Positions 10,503-20,610 of a stretch of 64,000 bases of DNA are shown here, piece after piece. The translations under genes and the position numbers were made by a program. Origin of the DNA: Eledone cirrhosa. Its lineage: Eukaryota; Mollusca; Cephalopoda; Octopoda; Eledonidae. Numbering within the stretch: the stretch's first letter is position 1; every line of letters begins with the position of its first letter. Under the pieces are notes generated by a model. The model was not told the DNA's origin. It saw only the letters and a program-made list of their open reading frames with translations, and did no database searches. The stretch is taken from NCBI GenBank assembly GCA_964016885.1, contig OZ024759.1, forward strand, positions 4,525,546 through 4,589,545, read 5' to 3'.

Positions 10503-13343
10503 CAGAGGTCGGCATCCTTTTGGGGCGTGCGGGCCACATTGCTATGGAGTGTCACACAGGCAGGCCACATTTCTATGCAGTGTCTCACTGGCAGGCCACA
10601 TCGTTACGAAGTGTCTTGTCAGTTGCTCACATTGTTATACAGTGTCTTGTCAGCAGGCCACATAGCTATGGAGTGTCTTGTCAGCAGGCCACATAGCTAT
10701 GGAGTGTCTTGTCAGCAGGCCACATAGCTATGGAGTGCCTTGTCAGCAGGCCACATAGCTGTACAGTGTCTTGTCAGCAGGCCACATAGCTATGCAGTGT
10801 CTTGTCAGCAGGCCACATTTCTATAGAGTGTCTTGTCAGCAGGCCACATAGCTATGGAGTGTCTTGTCAGCAGGCCACATTGTTACGAAGTGTCTTGTCA
10901 GTTGCTCACATTGCAATACAGTGTCTTGTCAGCAGGCCACATAGCTATGGAGTGTCTCACCAGCAGGCCACATTGCTATACAGTGTCTTGTCAGCAGGCC
11001 ACATAGCTATACAGTGTCTTGTCAGCAGGCCATATTGCTATGGAGTGTCTCACGAGCAGGCCACATAGCTATGGAGTGTCTTGTCAGCAGGCCACATTGC
11101 TATAGAGTGTCTTGTCAGCAGGCCACATAGCTATGGAGTGTCTCACCAGCAGGCCACATTGCTATGCAGTGTCTCACCAGCAGGCCACATAGCTATGCAG
11201 TGTCTCACCAGCAGGCCACATAGCTATGCAGTGTCTCACCAGCAGGCCACATTGCTATGCAGTGTCTTGTCAGCAGGCCATATTGCTATGTAGTGTCTCA
11301 CCAGCAGGCCACATAGCTATGTAGTGTCTCGTCAGCAGGCCACATAGCTATGGAGTGTCTTGTCGGCAGACCACATAGCTATGCAGTGTCTCACTAGCAG
11401 GCCACATAGCTATGCAGTGTCTCACCAGCAGGCCACATTGCTATGTAGTGTCTCACCAGCAGGCCACATTGCTATGTAGTGTCTCACCAGCAGCCACATT
11501 GCTATGTAGTGTCTTGTCAGCAGGCCACATAGCTATGTAGTGTCTCGTCAACAGGCCACATAGCTATGTAGTGTCTCACCAGCAGGCCACATTGCTATGT
11601 AGTGTCTCACCAGCAGGCCACATTGCTATGTAGTGTCTCACCAGCAGGCCACATTGCTATGTAGTGTCTTGTCAGCAGGCCACATAGCTATGTAGTGTCT
11701 CGTCAGCAGGCCACATAGCTATGGAGTGTCTTGTCGGCAGGCCACATAGCTATGGAGTGTCTCACCAGCAGGCCACATAGCTATGGAGTATCTCACCAGC
11801 AGGCCACATTGTTACGAAGTGTCTTGTCAGTTGCTCACATTGCAATACAGTGTCTTGTCAGCAGGCCACATAGCTATGGAGTGTCTTGTCAGCAGGCCAC
11901 ATAGCTATGGAGTGTCTCACCAGCAGGCCACATTGCTATACAGTGTCTTGTCAGCAGGCCACATAGCTATGGAGTGTCTTGTCAGCAGGCCACATAGCTA
12001 TGGAGTGTCTCACCAGCACGCCACATTGCTATACAGTGTCTTGTTAGCAGGCCACATAGCTATACAGTGTCTTGTCAGCAGGCCATATTGCTATGGAGTG
12101 TCTCACCAGCAGGCCACATAGCTATGTAGTGTCTTGTCAGCAGGCCACATAGCTATGGAGTGTCTCACCAGCAGGCCACATTGCTATGTAGTGTCTCACC
12201 AGCAGGCCACATAGCTATGCAGTGTCTCACCAGCAGGCCACATTGCTATGCAGTGTCTTGTCAGCAGGCCACATAGCTATGCAGTGTCTCACCAGCAGGC
12301 CACATAGCTATCTAGTGTCTCACCAGCAGGCCTCATAGCTATGTAGTGTCTCGTCAGCAGGCCACATAGCTATAGAGTGTCTCACCAGCAGGCCACATAG
12401 CTATGTAGTGTCTTGTCAGCAGGCCACATAGCTATGGAGTGTTTCACCAGCAGGCCACATAGCTATGTAGTGTCTCGTCAGCAGGCCACATAGCTATGCA
12501 GTGTCTTGTCAGCAGGCCACATTGCTATGTAGTGTCTCGTCAGCAGGCCACATTGCTATGTAGTGTCTCGTCAGCAGGACACATAGCTATGTAGTGTCTC
12601 GTCAGCAGGCCACATTGCTATGTAGTGTCTCGTCAGCAGGACACATAGCTATGGAGTGTCTCACCAGCAGGCCACATAGCTATGGAATGTCTCACCAGCA
12701 GGCCACATTGCTATGTAGTGTCTCGTTGGCAGGCCATGATATCAAATAAGTAATGAGAACATATGTAAAAAGAATGCAGTAATATAATAAAATACTCTGA
12801 CAGTTTTAATAAACTCTGACAAAGCCATGACACCTGGCAGTGTATTTAAACCAGGGTTGCCATTTGTTCATTGAACATATTTACTTCTAATAATACTAAA
12901 CACTTTTAACATAGAAAAATAAATAAACATTGATTATTATCAAATACAGTCCCTTACAGATGTTTTACTAGGAGACAGCTAACTAAAATGAACAATTTTG
13001 AGGATGAAATGAAATAACTATGTCAGACATACTGACTTTTTTAGGTAAGTCTGGGTCATTTCACATCCCTGCCATACAGATACTATGTATGTACATATAT
13101 ACACGAATACACACACACAGTCCCTTTGACCTCGATGTCTGACTATTGTATCTCTCTGAGTTTGATTGTTTCTTACTGTCACATTAAAACATTACGTTCA
13201 GTTAAGTGAGTCTTGTGGTTAGACGTGTGCTCTAGTTGGTATTTTAATCCCAAATAATTCGGAACAATTTTTAAGGGGATCGCTTAGTCTAAGATTAAAA
13301 CCTGTCGGCAGGCCAGATGTGGCCAGGGATTTGATGACCCCTA
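10503..13343. mobile_element. hAT-like MITE inflated by a 31-bp array
   Basis: The left end CAGAGGTCGGCATCC and the right end (reverse complement TAGGGGTCATCAAATCC) are hAT-type terminal inverted repeats. The element is flanked by identical 8-bp ATCTATAC at 10495-10502 and 13344-13351, the hAT target duplication length. Caution: that 8-mer also recurs in the flanking ATC-rich repeat. Subterminal 'gcgggccacat' is typical of hAT MITEs. No transposase. Internally almost all of 10540-12735 is a tandem array, then ~600 bp of ordinary AT-rich sequence. Confidence 0.65.
10540..12737 (+). repeat. 31-bp minisatellite within the hAT MITE
   Basis: About 70 copies of a 31-bp unit of the form 'ggccacatagctatggagtg' + 'tcttgtcagca'. 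Variants are cac/tgt at the 'tcaccag/ttgtcag' site. The first units grade into the left terminal region of the MITE ('gcgggccacattgctatgga'), so the monomer comes from the transposon end. Confidence 0.85.
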
Positions 13344-13454
13344 ATCTATACTATAGTGATATCAACTATTTTATATCTATATCATCTGTACTATATCCCT
13401 ACAACCTATATTATATCTATAGCTATACTATATCTATTCCTCTATATTATATCT

Positions 13455-13605
13455 ATTGAAGGCGCAAGGATTAGTGGTAAGAGCGTCAGGCTTACAATCA
13501 TAAAGTTGTGAGTTCGATGCCTGAATCTTGCTGTGTTTTGTGTTCTTGAACAACTCACTTTATTTCATGTTGCTCAAGATACTCTGCTATAGAAATGAGT
13601 TGTGA
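13455..13605 (+). mobile_element. SINE (A/C-type) fragment
   Basis: tRNA-like head: 'aaggattagtggtaagagcg' (A box) and 'agttgtgagttcgatgcctg' (B box), followed by the 'ttgaacaactcactttattt' body. It lacks the tail. Intronic. Confidence 0.65.
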
Positions 13606-13617
13606 TGTCAAACTTTC

Positions 13618-13708
13618 AATAAGAACACACACCTGTCTCTAAGTTACACCTGCTGTTGTTTTGTTTCAATATATTATGCTACAACAAAGTTATGCTACAT
13701 CACTTACC
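13618..13708 (-). pseudogene. EGF exon relic and orphan splice donor
   Basis: 13620-13660 keeps the mid-EGF motif (reverse complement of 'acacacctgtctctaagtta'). 13661-13708 keeps the standard downstream intron of this exon family, ending in the donor 'cacttacc' (gtaagt on minus). Where the exon body should follow, the 48-bp array begins directly at the donor. The exon seems to have been replaced by array sequence. Confidence 0.6.
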
Positions 13709-14490
13709 TTATTAGAAATATGGTAATGAAAGGGTTAATGACATAGACAGTGTCTTTCATTAGAAATATGGTAATGAAAGGGTTAATGACATAGACAGTG
13801 TCTTTCATTAGAAATATGGTAATGAAAGGGTTAATGACATATACAGTGTCTTTCATTAGAAATATGGTAATGAAAGGGTTAATGACATAGACAGTGTCTT
13901 TCATTAGATATATGGTAATGAAAGGGTTAATGACATAGGCAGTGTCTTTCTTTAGAAATATGGTAATGAAAGGGTTAATGACATAGACAGTGTCTTTCAT
14001 TAGAAATATGGTAATGAAATGGTTAATGACATATACAGTATCTTTCATTAGAAATATGGTAATGAAAGGGTTAATGACATATACAGTGTCCTTCATTAGA
14101 AATATGGTAATGAAAGGGTTAATGACATAGACAGTGTCTTTCATTAGAAATATGGTAATGAAAGGGTTAATGACATAGAGTGTCTTTCATTAGAAATATG
14201 GTAATGAAAGGGTTAATGACATATACAGTGTCCTTCATTAGAAATATGGTAATGAAAGGGTTAATGACATATACAGTGTCCTTCATTAGAAATATGGTAA
14301 TGAAAGGGTTAATGACATAGACAGTGTCTTTAAGTAGAGATATGTAATGAAAGTTTTAATGACATGTCTTTAAGTAGAAATATGGTAATGAAAGAGTTAA
14401 TGACATAGACAGTGTCTTTCATTAGAAATATGGTAATGAAAGGGTTAATGACATATACAGTGTCTTTCATTAGAAATATGGTAATAGGAA
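13709..14490. repeat. 48-bp minisatellite, block 4
   Basis: About 16 units of the 48-bp 'tttcattagaaatatggt' type, same family as 6325-10243. On the minus strand the 16-residue repeat frame is open for 146 codons and runs to the orphan donor at 13703-13708. Confidence 0.8.
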
Positions 14491-14512
14491 GTTTAATTAC
14501 TATACTACTTAC

Positions 14513-14596
14513 CTCTCTGACAGTTGCTACCTTCATAACCAGCAGCACATCCTCCACTAGAACATACACCTGTCTCTATGTTACACCTGATGTTGT
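14513..14596 (-). pseudogene. Host gene exon E13: 3' half of an EGF exon
   Basis: The minus strand has a good donor (gtaagt) preceded by coding for NIETGVCSSGGCAAGYEGSN plus C. The homology stops at ~14596, inside intron-like 'tgttgttttgtttcaatata', so the acceptor, first four cysteines and CHC pair are absent. It cannot encode a whole module. It is separated from E12 by a second relic (14640-14730). Confidence 0.65.
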
Positions 14597-14639
14597 TTTG
14601 TTTCAATATATTAAGCTACAGACTAAGCTATACTACACA

Positions 14640-14730
14640 ACACACTTCATTGGAACACACACCTGTCGCTGTGTTACATCTCGCTGTTTGTTACACCTCT
14701 CTGTATGTTACACCTGCTGTTGTCTTGACC
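14640..14730 (-). pseudogene. EGF exon relic with triplicated short motif
   Basis: The reverse complement of the plus strand shows the mid-EGF segment in which a 'tgttacacct/tgttacatct' motif occurs three times. This gives no continuous frame and no splice sites. It is another decayed downstream satellite of an EGF exon. Confidence 0.55.
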
Positions 14731-14772
14731 CACTATATTAAGTTATAAACAAAGCTATACTACACCACTTAC

Positions 14773-14909
14773 CTGTCTGACAGTTGCTACCTTCATAACC
14801 AGCAGTACATCCTCCACTAGAACACACACCTGTCTGTTTGTTATATTTACTGTTGTCAACACAGTGACATGTGTTGCCACATTGGCTCCAAATATACCAT
14901 TTCTACAGA
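14773..14909 (-). pseudogene. Host gene exon E12: frameshifted EGF exon
   Basis: Acceptor ('tttccacag') and donor (gtaagt) are both intact. The exon is 137 bp against 138 in its siblings: one C is missing in the GCCAACTGT segment (seen as GCCAATGT), shifting the frame after FGAN. The fifth cysteine codon is also TAT (Tyr). Inclusion would end the protein early; skipping keeps phase 1. Closest relative is E16, including upstream intron sequence, so it is a recent duplicate that has died. Confidence 0.75.
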
Positions 14910-14984
14910 CTGTGGAAATAAAAATATGAGAACAATGACAACAACAACAACATATAACACTATACAAGATAATCATCATCCTCA

Positions 14985-15755
14985 TCATTACCATATAATG
15001 TCCATTTTCTATGCTAGCATGGGTTAGATATACTGTCCCATTGTGAGAAAAGTTGGGTCAGATGGCCATGTCTTGCTTATGCAGAACTGATTTGGGATTG
15101 GTTTTGATGGCTGGATGCCCTTCCAAATGCCAACCACTTTACAGTGTGGACTGGGCACTTTTTGTTGTGTCACCAACTTGACCACTTTACAATGAGAGCT
15201 GAGCACTTTTTGTTGTGGCATTATCACAACCATTTTACAGTGTGTGCTGGGCACTTTTTGTTGTGGCATTATCACAACCATTTTACAGTGTGTGCTGGGC
15301 ACTTTTTGTTGTGGCATTATCACAACCATTTTACAGTGTGTGCTGGGCACTTTTTGTTGTGGCACTATCACAACCATTTTACAGTGTCGGCTGGGCACTT
15401 TTTGTTGTGACACTATCACAAGCACTTTATAGTGTGGGCTGGGCATTTTTGTTGTGGCACTATCACAACCACTTTACAATGAGGGCTGGGCACATTTTGT
15501 GTCACCAACATGACCACTTTATAGTGTGGGCTGGGCATTTTCGTTGTGGCACTATCACAACCACTTTACAGTGTGGACTGGGGACTTGAGTGGGGCAGTT
15601 GCATGGGGATTGAGGAGGTAGATTTAGGGGCATGGGTGAGGGGTGGGGATTTAGTAGCTCACTGACCTTTCTTCAACCCATTCTCACACTGGCTACTGTG
15701 CTTTCAGAACACCTTCCTCCACTGCAAGTAACAGAAACTATGTACCACTTCTTCA
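14985..15755 (-). mobile_element. CFDP2-type LINE remnant (3' UTR plus coding scrap)
   Basis: On the minus strand the tail is at 14985 (ATGATG...). 15000-15135 matches the 3' UTR of the LINE at 17.9-21.8 kb ('ggctggatgcccttcc'). 15660-15755 matches its coding part for the 'TVARVRTGWKKFRE' region. Between them lies a 48-bp array. Most of the element is deleted. Confidence 0.65.
15137..15580 (-). repeat. 48-bp minisatellite from a LINE/SINE 3' UTR
   Basis: About nine units of 48 bp (tttacagtgtgtgctgggca + ctttttgttgtggcattatc + acaaccat). The same motif is present as two diverged units in the LINE 3' UTR at 18015-18100 and in the SINE-A body (17560-17610), so the array expanded an existing dimer. 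Open frames on both strands are incidental. Confidence 0.8.
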
Positions 15756-15756
15756 T

Positions 15757-15942
15757 AACCAGCACCACACCCTCTACTGTAACACACCTGTCTTACAGTT
15801 GCTATCTTCATAACCATCACCACACACTTCACTGGAACACACACCTGTCTCTGTGTTACATCTAGCTGTTTGTTACACCTGCTGTTGTTAGTACAGTGAC
15901 ATGTGTGTTTACAGTTAGGTCCAAATTTACCTGTTTTACACC
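15757..15942 (-). pseudogene. Host gene exon E11: EGF exon with insertion and tail duplication
   Basis: A good acceptor ('attttcag') opens an EGF module (CKTGKFGPNCKHTCHC...). After the fifth cysteine a 17-nt repeat of the TGTAAC..ACAG segment shifts the frame. The tail (GVC...GYEDSNC) is then followed not by an intron but by a second copy of the exon tail (GVCYSRGCGAGY). This is a one-step version of the 54-bp repeat that makes up the 672-2205 array. The second tail is cut off by LINE sequence at 15755. Not usable as an exon. Confidence 0.7.
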
Positions 15943-16105
15943 CTGAAAATAAAAATATGGAATGTTCTGCATGAGTATGCGGTCGAAGGACAGCTACTTG
16001 CTCCGATAAATCATGTCACTTCTAACACATGTAGCATACATGTTTCCCTTCCATGTAATAACCCAATATATTAAGTTAGAAACAAAGCTATACTACACCA
16101 CTTAC

Positions 16106-16243
16106 CTGTCTGACAGTTGCTACCTTCATAACCAGCAGCACATCCTCCACTAGAACACACACCTGTCTCTTTGTTACACCTGCTGTTATCAGCACAGTGA
16201 CATGTGTATTTACAGTTGGGTCCAAATTTACCTGTTTTACAGA
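16106..16243 (-). CDS. Host gene exon E10: EGF-like repeat
   Basis: A 138-bp phase 1-1 exon, acceptor 'taccgacag', donor gtaagt. A complete 8-cysteine EGF-like module ([42 protein letters not shown]). It differs from E9, 871 bp away, at about five nucleotides and one residue (Pro for Ala), so the two are a recent tandem duplicate. Upstream intron keeps the 'gagaacaatgacaattacag' sequence found beside E12, E14 and E16. Confidence 0.85.
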
Positions 16244-16337
16244 CTGTCGGTATTAAATATGAGAACAATGACAATTACAGCAACATATAACACTATACAA
16301 GATAATAAATATCATAATTATATCATCTATATATATA

Positions 16338-16722
16338 TGGTGGCACATGGCTTAATGGTTAGAGCATTGGCCTTGCAATCGAAAGGTTGTGAGTTAAATT
16401 CTCAGACCGGGTGATGTGTTGTTTCCTTGAGCAAGACACTTTATTTCACATTGCTCCAGTTTACTCAGCTGTAGAAATGAGATGATAGGGACTGGGGTCC
16501 CTATCATTCCACTGCAAAGTGGTCGTGGAGGTGCCATGGCAAAAAAGCACCCAGTACTCACTGTAAATAAGGTTGGTGTTAGGAAGGGCATCCAGCTGTA
16601 GAAATCAAGCCAGAATCAGTTTCCGTCCCACCCTTGCAAGCAGGGAAAAGCGAACGTAAAATGATGATGAGTCTAACCCATGCTGGCGTGGAAGATGGAC
16701 GTTAAACGAAGATGATGATGAT
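16338..16722 (+). mobile_element. SINE-A, full length with LINE-type tail
   Basis: tRNA-like head ('ggcttaatggttagagca', 'ggttgtgagttaaattct'), body, then 'ggttggtgttaggaagggca' and 'acccatgctggcgtggaaga' blocks ending in (GATGAT)n. The last ~150 bp are shared with the 3' end of the CFDP2-type LINE (52790-52935). Confidence 0.78.
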
Positions 16723-16976
16723 ATTATAGTGTTGTCATCTATGATATAGTGATATCATCTATACTATATCTCTACAACCTATATGATATCTATATCCTAT
16801 ATATTATATCTAATCATCTGTATTATATCTATATCATCTGTATTATATCTATATCATCTGTATTATATCTATATCATCATAACCAGCATCACACCTGTCT
16901 CTGTCTGTTTTTTTACACCTGCTGTTGTTTTGTTTCATATATCAAGTTAGAAACAAATCTGTACTACAGTACTTAC
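16723..16976 (-). pseudogene. ATC-rich repeat and small EGF exon relic
   Basis: 16723-16873 is 'tatatcatctgtattatatc' low-complexity repeat. 16874-16932 is the reverse complement of a mid-EGF motif, with the standard ~45-bp intron stretch leading to the donor of E9. Non-functional. Confidence 0.5.
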
Positions 16977-17114
16977 CTGTTTGACAGTTGCTACCTTCAT
17001 AACCAGCAGCACATCCTCCACTTGAACACACACCTGTCTCTTTGTTACACCTGCTGTTATCTGCGCAGTGACATGTGTATTTACAGTTGGCTCCAAATTT
17101 ACCTGTTTTACAGA
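16977..17114 (-). CDS. Host gene exon E9: EGF-like repeat
   Basis: A 138-bp phase 1-1 exon, acceptor 'attttcag', donor gtaagt. It encodes VCKTGKFGANCKYTC, HCADNSRC, GVCSSGGC and [10 protein letters not shown] with eight cysteines. Near-identical to E10. The reading frame is clean, and nearly all differences from E10 are silent or conservative, consistent with use in the transcript. Confidence 0.85.
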
Positions 17115-17460
17115 CTGAAAATAAAAATATGGAAGTCTAAATATATTTAATAATTCACATTAATTTCTGATATTTTCATATTTTACATGGTAGACATTAT
17201 TTGAATTTTGAAAATGTGAGACCAGAGAAATTGCTTCATGTGACACTGTAAGAAAACATTAAAGAAAACATTAAAAAAATGAAATGTATATCTTCTTCTT
17301 TATCATTAAGAATGTCAGCAGCAGCAGCACCACACACACACACACATATATATATACAGAGAGAGAGAGAAGAGAGAGAGTAGTTAATAATAAATACAAA
17401 GACCAAAATCTAGAGAGGGCTCAATAAGATAAGAGTTTTATGTATATGTATATATATGTA
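17115..17460. repeat. AT-rich intron with CA and GA microsatellites
   Basis: No exon seen. (CA)n at ~17331-17347 and (GA)n at ~17360-17382. 17358-17440 is the left copy of an ~80-bp direct repeat that recurs at 17779-17856 on the other side of a SINE. Confidence 0.55.
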
Positions 17461-17778
17461 TCATCATCATCATCATTTTACGTCCACTTTTCCCTGGTTG
17501 CGAGGGTGGGATGGCTTGATTTCTACAGCTGGATGCCCTTCCTAACACCAACCTTATTTACAGTGAGTGCTGGGGGCTTTTTTGCTGTGGCACCTCCACG
17601 ACCACTTTACAGTGGAATGATAGGGACCGCAATCCCTATCATCTCATTTCTACAGCTGAGTAAACTGGAGCAATGTGAAATAAAGTGTCTTGCTCAAGGA
17701 AACAACACATCACCCGGTTTGAGAATTGAACTCACAACCTTTTGATTGCAAGGCCAATGCTCTAACCACTAAGCCATA
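17461..17778 (-). mobile_element. SINE-A, reverse orientation
   Basis: The plus strand shows (ATC)n then 'ttttacgtccacttttccct', 'gctggatgcccttcctaaca', and ends with the reversed tRNA-like head 'gctctaaccactaagccata'. Full length. Confidence 0.75.
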
Positions 17779-18717
17779 GAGAGAGAGAGAAGTGAGAGAG
17801 TAGTTAATAATAAATACAAACACCAAAATCTGGAGAGGGCTCAATAAGATAAGAGTTATCATCATCATCATCATCATCGTTTAACGTCCCTGTTCCACGC
17901 TTGCATGGGTTTGGACGGGAGTTTTCCGACTTGAGGCAAGAGTGGTTGTCTTGCTCGCATAGGACTGTCTGGCGGGTTTTCTACAGCTGGATGCCCTTCC
18001 TAACACCAACCACATTTACAGTGTGGGGCTGGGAGGTTTTTACCGTGTTGCCTACACGGCCACATTACAGCGTGGACTGTGTTTTTTTGTCGTGACACCT
18101 ACACGATCTCATTTGTTTCGGCCTGGATGTTGTGGTACCAACATAACTTTACATGGAAAGGGGTGGTGTGGATGGGGTGGGGGTGTGGGTAGTGGGTGAA
18201 TTTTGTTAGATATGCCTACTGACTGTAGTAGGTTTTACTTTGTATTTAGGTAAGGCGGGTCTTCTCTATTACTGAGTACCGCCAAAGGTCTCGGTCCAGT
18301 GACATTGTCTTGGAGAGGTGTAAGTGTGTGAGGTCGGAATTTATCAGCTCGTCCCAGGTTTTTCTGGGTCTGCCTACTCCGTGGCTACCGTCTATCTTTA
18401 TTGCCCTGCACTTTGTTATACAGTTGTCGTCTTTCATGCGCATCACGTGACCATACCAACGTAGCCTTCTCTCGAGTAAACAACATCTGATCCCTCTTAT
18501 TTCTAATTTTTTCCTTAGTTCGTTTATGCTCTGCCGTTCACGTATATTACTATTACACATCCAGCGGAGCATGCAAGCTTCGTTCCTCTCTAGTCTGCGT
18601 ATATCCTCTGCACACAATGCCCAGGTCTCACTGCCATGCAACATTGCTGTTTGTATGCAGGCATTATACAACCTGCCTTTCATTCTTAGGGAGAACCCTT
18701 TAGCGGCTAATAGTGGT

Positions 18718-19076
18718 TGTAGCGGTTGTCTCCCTTGTTGTGACTCACAACCCCAATAGATTAACAACATCTAGACGGGAAGTAGAACCCTTTCTGTAAC
18801 TTCTGGTCAGAACCCTATAAAACTAACAACTTTAAGTTCTCATTCTCTCATTTGCCCTTCCAGCGCCTGGCCTTCGCCAGGCGTCTCGCCTTTACCAGGC
18901 GTCTCGCCTTTGCCTGGCAATCAAAACGGTAACTACTAACTTTGCTTCATTCTATCATCTATTTCTTTGACATGTCAACTATACTGTTCTATATATATCC
19001 ATGATTGTTAATTAAATATTATACACACAAACCATGTCTCCTTGTTACATTCATACAACCCAGTATCTACGCTATA
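18718..19076. mobile_element. Probable solo LTR inserted in the LINE
   Basis: A 359-bp insertion interrupting the LINE C-terminal coding region, flanked by a 4-bp duplication TGGT (18714-18717 and 19077-19080). Removing it restores alignment with the LINE copy near 52260. Ends are TGTAGCG...CGCTATA, an imperfect short inverted repeat close to the TG..CA of LTRs. It contains 'ccctataaaac' (TATA-like) and a small 'caggcgtctcgccttt' tandem. No ORF. Confidence 0.55.
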
Positions 19077-19566
19077 TGGTATAAGCTCTCTGAACTTTTT
19101 CCATCCAGTTCTGACTCTAGCTACTGTACTTACAGAGCACCCTCCCCCACTGCTGATTTTGTCACCCAGGTAACGGAAGCTGTCCACTATTTCTATAGAA
19201 CCCTCTGCGCAATTGAAAGAGCTAGTATTCTGTGGGCACTTGCTGCTACTTATTGCACCAGAGCACCGGCCACATGTAAAATCTATGTTCTTAGTAAGCT
19301 TACCTGTGATCCCACTACATCTTTTATGCATCCATACTTTGCATTTGGGACATAAAATGGAGTTTCTACCTACGCCTTTCCTACACACTGAGCATGGCCA
19401 CTTCCCGGAAGGGACCGCCGCCTTATTTTCTTTCTTACAAACTAGAACTTTAGTCTTAGCCAGGTTAATTTTAAGGCCTTTTGATTCTAGGCCATGTTTG
19501 GAATTTCTTCTCTAGCTCGGCCATTGATTCAGCTATGAGCGTTAGATCATCTGCGTATAGGAGTTC

Positions 19567-20610
19567 CTATGGGCAGCCGGTCTTGAACTCCTCTGTTATA
19601 GCCTGAAGGACAATAATAAATAGTAGGGGGCTAAGAACAGAGCCTTGATGGACACCAACTTTTACGCTAAACTCTTCACTATATTTGTTGTTAATTCTAA
19701 CCTTACTGACTGTTTCTTTATACATGGCTTGTATAGCTCTCACAAGCCATTCATAAACACCGAGTTTTCTAAGAGCCCACCAGATAATGGAATGGGGGAC
19801 TCTGTCGAAGGCTTTCTCCAAGTCGACAAAAGCTAAGTATAGGGGTTTACTTTTAGCTAGGTACTTCTCCTGTAGTTGTCGTACAATGAAAAGAGCGTCT
19901 GTGGTACTTTTGCCTGACACAAACCCGAACTGCATTTCATCTAGATCAATTCTCTCTCTGATTAGTTGCGCTATTACTTTTTCTGTGACCTTCATGACCT
20001 GGTCGATTAATTTAATGCCTCTATAGTTACTCCTATCTAGGGCATCTCCTTTACCCTTGTAACAGTTAATGATGCTGCTGCTACGCCAGTCCTTCGGAAC
20101 AACCCCATTCTGTACGACTTGGTTTACTATCCGGGTGACCATGGTGTGTCCCACCGTTCCAGATGCCTTCAGTATCTCAGCAACTATTTCCGAAGGCCCA
20201 GCCGCCTTACCCGTCTTCATATCTTTGATTGCCTTACTTATTATACTACCCTCGACTAACACTGCTGGTCCCTCTATTGGATCGATGTGGGGGAGACTGT
20301 CTTTCTCCCATTTATTCTCCTCATTTAGTAGCCTTTCGTAGTGACACTTCCAAGCTACCTTCTTATCAGCATCGGTGATGGCAAGTACGCCATCATCATT
20401 AAGTACACACTTCTCCCCAACAATATCACGGTTTTCCTTGACACATTGCCTAGCAATCCTGAACACCTCACGTTTTTGGTCCTCGCATTGTAGTACATGC
20501 TTGGACTTTCTTTCCTCTGCTTCCCTTCTTTCGAAGTACACTTGTCTCCTAGCTTCCCTCCTGGCCACTTGATAGTTTTCTCTACTTCCCCATCCCGCCA
20601 TACTTTCCAA
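19567..20610 (-). pseudogene. LINE reverse transcriptase domain
   Basis: An open frame of 347 codons carries RT motifs: GKAAGPSEIVAE, KGKGDALDRSNYRGIKL, QFGFVSGKSTTDALF, FVDLEKAFDRVPHSIIWWAL and VHQGSVLSPLLFI. It stops at a TAG (19567-19569) where relatives have Trp, just before the ELLYADDLTL catalytic box. The same codon is a stop in the other two copies in this window. Confidence 0.8.

Noticed and set aside
672..14490. CRISPR-like or other prokaryotic arrays
   Set aside because: Repeats are contiguous without unique spacers, and the context is eukaryotic introns.
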